Shown here: piece after piece, positions 5,639 through 6,669 of the stretch
How positions within the stretch are numbered: the first letter of the stretch is position 1
How the letters are laid out: every line of letters starts with the position of its first letter
Assembly: GCA_900771165.1 (NCBI GenBank)
Contig: CAAGMX010000439.1
Location: 1-6,669, forward strand
Source of the DNA: Victivallales bacterium
GTDB lineage: Bacteria > Verrucomicrobiota > Lentisphaeria > Oligosphaerales > Oligosphaeraceae
Direction: 5' to 3'
Length of the DNA: 6,669 nt
The notes under the pieces: model-generated
What the model was told of the DNA's origin: nothing
Database searches by the model: none
The model's input: the letters and a program-made list of their open reading frames with translations, nothing else
Made by a program: the position numbers and the translations under genes

Positions 5639-6442
5639 TCATTCTCCGGGATGGAGGATGGTGTCGTCAAAGAAATTGGCGCCCATTCCGGCATCCACCA
5701 CCAGGGTCTGGGCGTTGATGCCGCTGGCCCGGGGCGAGAGGAGGAAGAGGGCGGTGTCGGCGGCCTCCCGGGTCTCCAGGGCCCGGTGGCGCATGGTGGC
5801 CTTCTCGGCGAAGAGGTAGGCGTCCACGTATCCGGGAATGCCGGCGGAGGCGCTGGTCTTCAGGGGGGCGGCCCCCACGGCGTTCACCCGGATTTCCGGA
5901 GAAAGGGAATGGGTGAGGGACTTGGCCAGAAAGACAACCGTGGAATCCAGGGCGGCCTTCACTGGCCCCATGTAGCCATAGCTCTCCGCCGCCATGCGGG
6001 TGGAGGAGATGGACATGGTGACAATGGAGGCGTCGGGGGCCAGCAGCGCCTGGAGGGCGTGGCACATCCGGGGCAGGGAGAGGCAGGAGATGTCCAGTGC
6101 CTGGAGGAAATCCTCCCGGGGGATCTGGTGGAAGGGGAGGAGGCCCTGGGAGTAGTTGGCGAAGGCCACGGAGTGGAGAATGCCGTCCAGCCGGGAGGTA
6201 TGGCCGGCGACCCATTGGGCCATGGCAGGGAGTTCCTCCGGGTGTTCCAGGTCGCAGGGGAAGGCCAGGGCCTCCGGGCCGATGAGGCTCCGGTTCTTCT
6301 CCAGGAGTTCCTGGTTGCGGAAGAGATAGAGGACATGGGCCCCCGCCTCCCGCAGGCCCTGGGCCACATGCCAGGCAATGCTCCGGCGGTTGGCCACCCC
6401 CGCCACCAGAATCCATTTCCCCTCAAGCTGCAGAAAGTCCAT
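5639..6442 (-). CDS. fabI: Enoyl-[acyl-carrier-protein] reductase, FabI type (NADH)
   Basis: This short-chain dehydrogenase family enzyme would carry out the last reduction of each fatty-acid elongation cycle in the cytoplasm, and its length of 267 residues is typical. It has the FabI nucleotide-binding variant GVANRRSIAW (15-24) instead of the usual SDR glycine motif, CDL at 63-65 for the adenine, HSVAFA (90-95), and Y155-x6-K162 (SYGYMGPVKAAL), the catalytic Tyr/Lys pair. It also has NAVGAAPLKTSASAGIPG (187-204), matching the substrate-binding loop, and an AGMGANFF tail. The second conserved active-site tyrosine, normally ten residues before the catalytic one, is isoleucine here (I145 in MSISSTRM). 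The start ATG has AGGA ten bases upstream, overlapping the stop of the preceding BON gene. It is first in the fabI-argD part of the gene string. FabI assignment is strong; membership of a divergent subgroup is possible. Confidence 0.88.
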   Translation of the reverse strand: MDFLQLEGKWILVAGVANRRSIAWHVAQGLREAGAHVLYLFRNQELLEKNRSLIGPEALAFPCDLEHPEELPAMAQWVAGHTSRLDGILHSVAFANYSQGLLPFHQIPREDFLQALDISCLSLPRMCHALQALLAPDASIVTMSISSTRMAAESYGYMGPVKAALDSTVVFLAKSLTHSLSPEIRVNAVGAAPLKTSASAGIPGYVDAYLFAEKATMRHRALETREAADTALFLLSPRASGINAQTLVVDAGMGANFFDDTILHPGE

Positions 6443-6452
6443 GGCGCCGGGG

Positions 6453-6456
6453 TCCT
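6453..6456 (-). promoter_or_regulatory. Ribosome binding site of fabI overlapping the BON stop codon
   Basis: The minus strand reads CTAGGACC, with AGGA at 6456-6453, ten bases before the fabI ATG at 6442. The site shares bases with the TAG stop (6457-6455) of the upstream fragment, which suggests translational coupling of the two genes. Confidence 0.5.
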
Positions 6457-6553
6457 AGATGCGAGGCGGGGGCTGGACCATTTCCAGGGCGATCCGGATC
6501 TGGTTGTCCACTTCCGTGACACCGGGAATGGCCCGGGCCGCCTGGGCCGCCGG
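6455..6553 (-). CDS. C-terminal fragment of a BON-domain protein (partial)
   Basis: Reading into fabI on the minus strand, about 31 codons end at TAG (6457-6455). The sequence includes AARAIPGVTEVDNQIRI, the typical end of a BON domain (helix, then GV-x-x-V-x-N-x-I strand), followed by a short Pro-rich tail (MVQPPPRI). BON domains occur in OsmY-like periplasmic and other envelope proteins that bind lipids or membranes; this role is from family knowledge. The frame is closed by TGA at 6598-6596 and becomes low-complexity Ser/Thr before that, so the rest of the domain is missing upstream. The gene appears cut at the composition boundary near 6550. The 12-base gap to fabI suggests they belong to one operon in the true genome. 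Confidence 0.55.
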   Translation of the reverse strand, partial: PAAQAARAIPGVTEVDNQIRIALEMVQPPPRI

Positions 6554-6669
6554 ACTCGACGCTGACGACATCGAACTGCTCGTTGACGTACACCGTCACC
6601 GGGCTCCCGTCGGCGTCCGTCATGTGCGCCTCGTAGGCCGCGTGGCCGTCGGCGTCGGTCTCGACGCGG
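6554..6669 (-). CDS. PepSY-like domain fragment, probably foreign sequence (partial)
   Basis: On the minus strand the frame beginning at 6668 reads RVETDADGHAAYEAHM and continues TDADGSPVTVYVNEQFDVVS, ending in a Gly/Pro-rich ESGGPGGPG. This resembles the strand-rich PepSY module of small secreted actinobacterial proteins (…ETDADG-x-AAYEAH…DG-x-PVTV-x-V…). Nearly every codon ends in G or C, unlike the mixed third positions in fabI, argD and the AsmA gene. Past about 6550 the frame becomes meaningless, while the BON frame becomes meaningful. It is therefore an incomplete fragment open at the window edge, and probably not native to this locus. The left boundary is approximate. Confidence 0.5.

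Noticed and set aside
5599..5694. Upstream ATG at 5694 as the start of argD
   Set aside because: It would overlap the end of fabI by 56 bases and add 32 Pro/Ser-rich residues not seen in the family. It has no ribosome binding site.
6423..6623. A 66-residue complete protein reading from PepSY into the fabI start
   Set aside because: Only its first half resembles a protein. The second half is the BON tail and fabI leader read in the wrong frame.

Overview
The window looks like a stretch of a GC-rich, diderm (Gram-negative type) bacterial chromosome. All the protein genes I can support lie on the minus strand and read from the right edge towards the left. A large AsmA-like protein implies an outer membrane. 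FabI, ArgD and a tRNA-Leu gene with an encoded CCA are chromosomal housekeeping genes. I cannot fix the phylum from sequence alone; a PVC-type (Lentisphaerae/Verrucomicrobia-like) or deltaproteobacterial-like host is possible, but this is a weak guess.

Layout in transcription order. The last ~115 bases (about 6554-6669) hold a fragment of a PepSY-like gene with uniformly G/C third codon positions, unlike everything else here. It is joined out of frame, within a GC-rich stretch near 6531-6560, to the C-terminal tail of a BON-domain protein (stop at 6455). Only 12 bases later comes fabI (6442-5639), an enoyl-ACP reductase. Then come argD (5598-4411), an acetylornithine aminotransferase; a short intergenic region with a strong AT-rich hairpin; a secreted 161-residue protein made of six 21-residue YD/GR repeats (4348-3863); and, 20 bases on, a 1169-residue membrane-anchored AsmA-family protein (3842-333). 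A well-formed sigma70 promoter overlaps the AsmA stop codon and drives tRNA-Leu(CAA) (287-201). The remaining 200 bases are AT-rich and non-coding. They contain short motifs repeated at 11-base spacing and a possible -35 box facing out of the left edge.

How the genes may work together. The BON, fabI, argD, repeat-protein and AsmA genes are co-directional with gaps of 12, 40, 62 and 20 bases, so all or part could be one transcript. FabI completes each cycle of fatty-acid elongation. AsmA-family proteins are linked to lipid transport between inner and outer membranes. BON proteins and the secreted repeat protein are envelope proteins. An envelope/lipid theme is therefore reasonable, with argD as a metabolic passenger.

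The points most worth checking are the probable chimeric join at the right end, the inverted repeat ahead of the repeat-protein gene, the young tandem expansion in that gene, the tRNA promoter built over a stop codon, and the helically phased tracts at the left end. I did not find a convincing new defence or mobile system.
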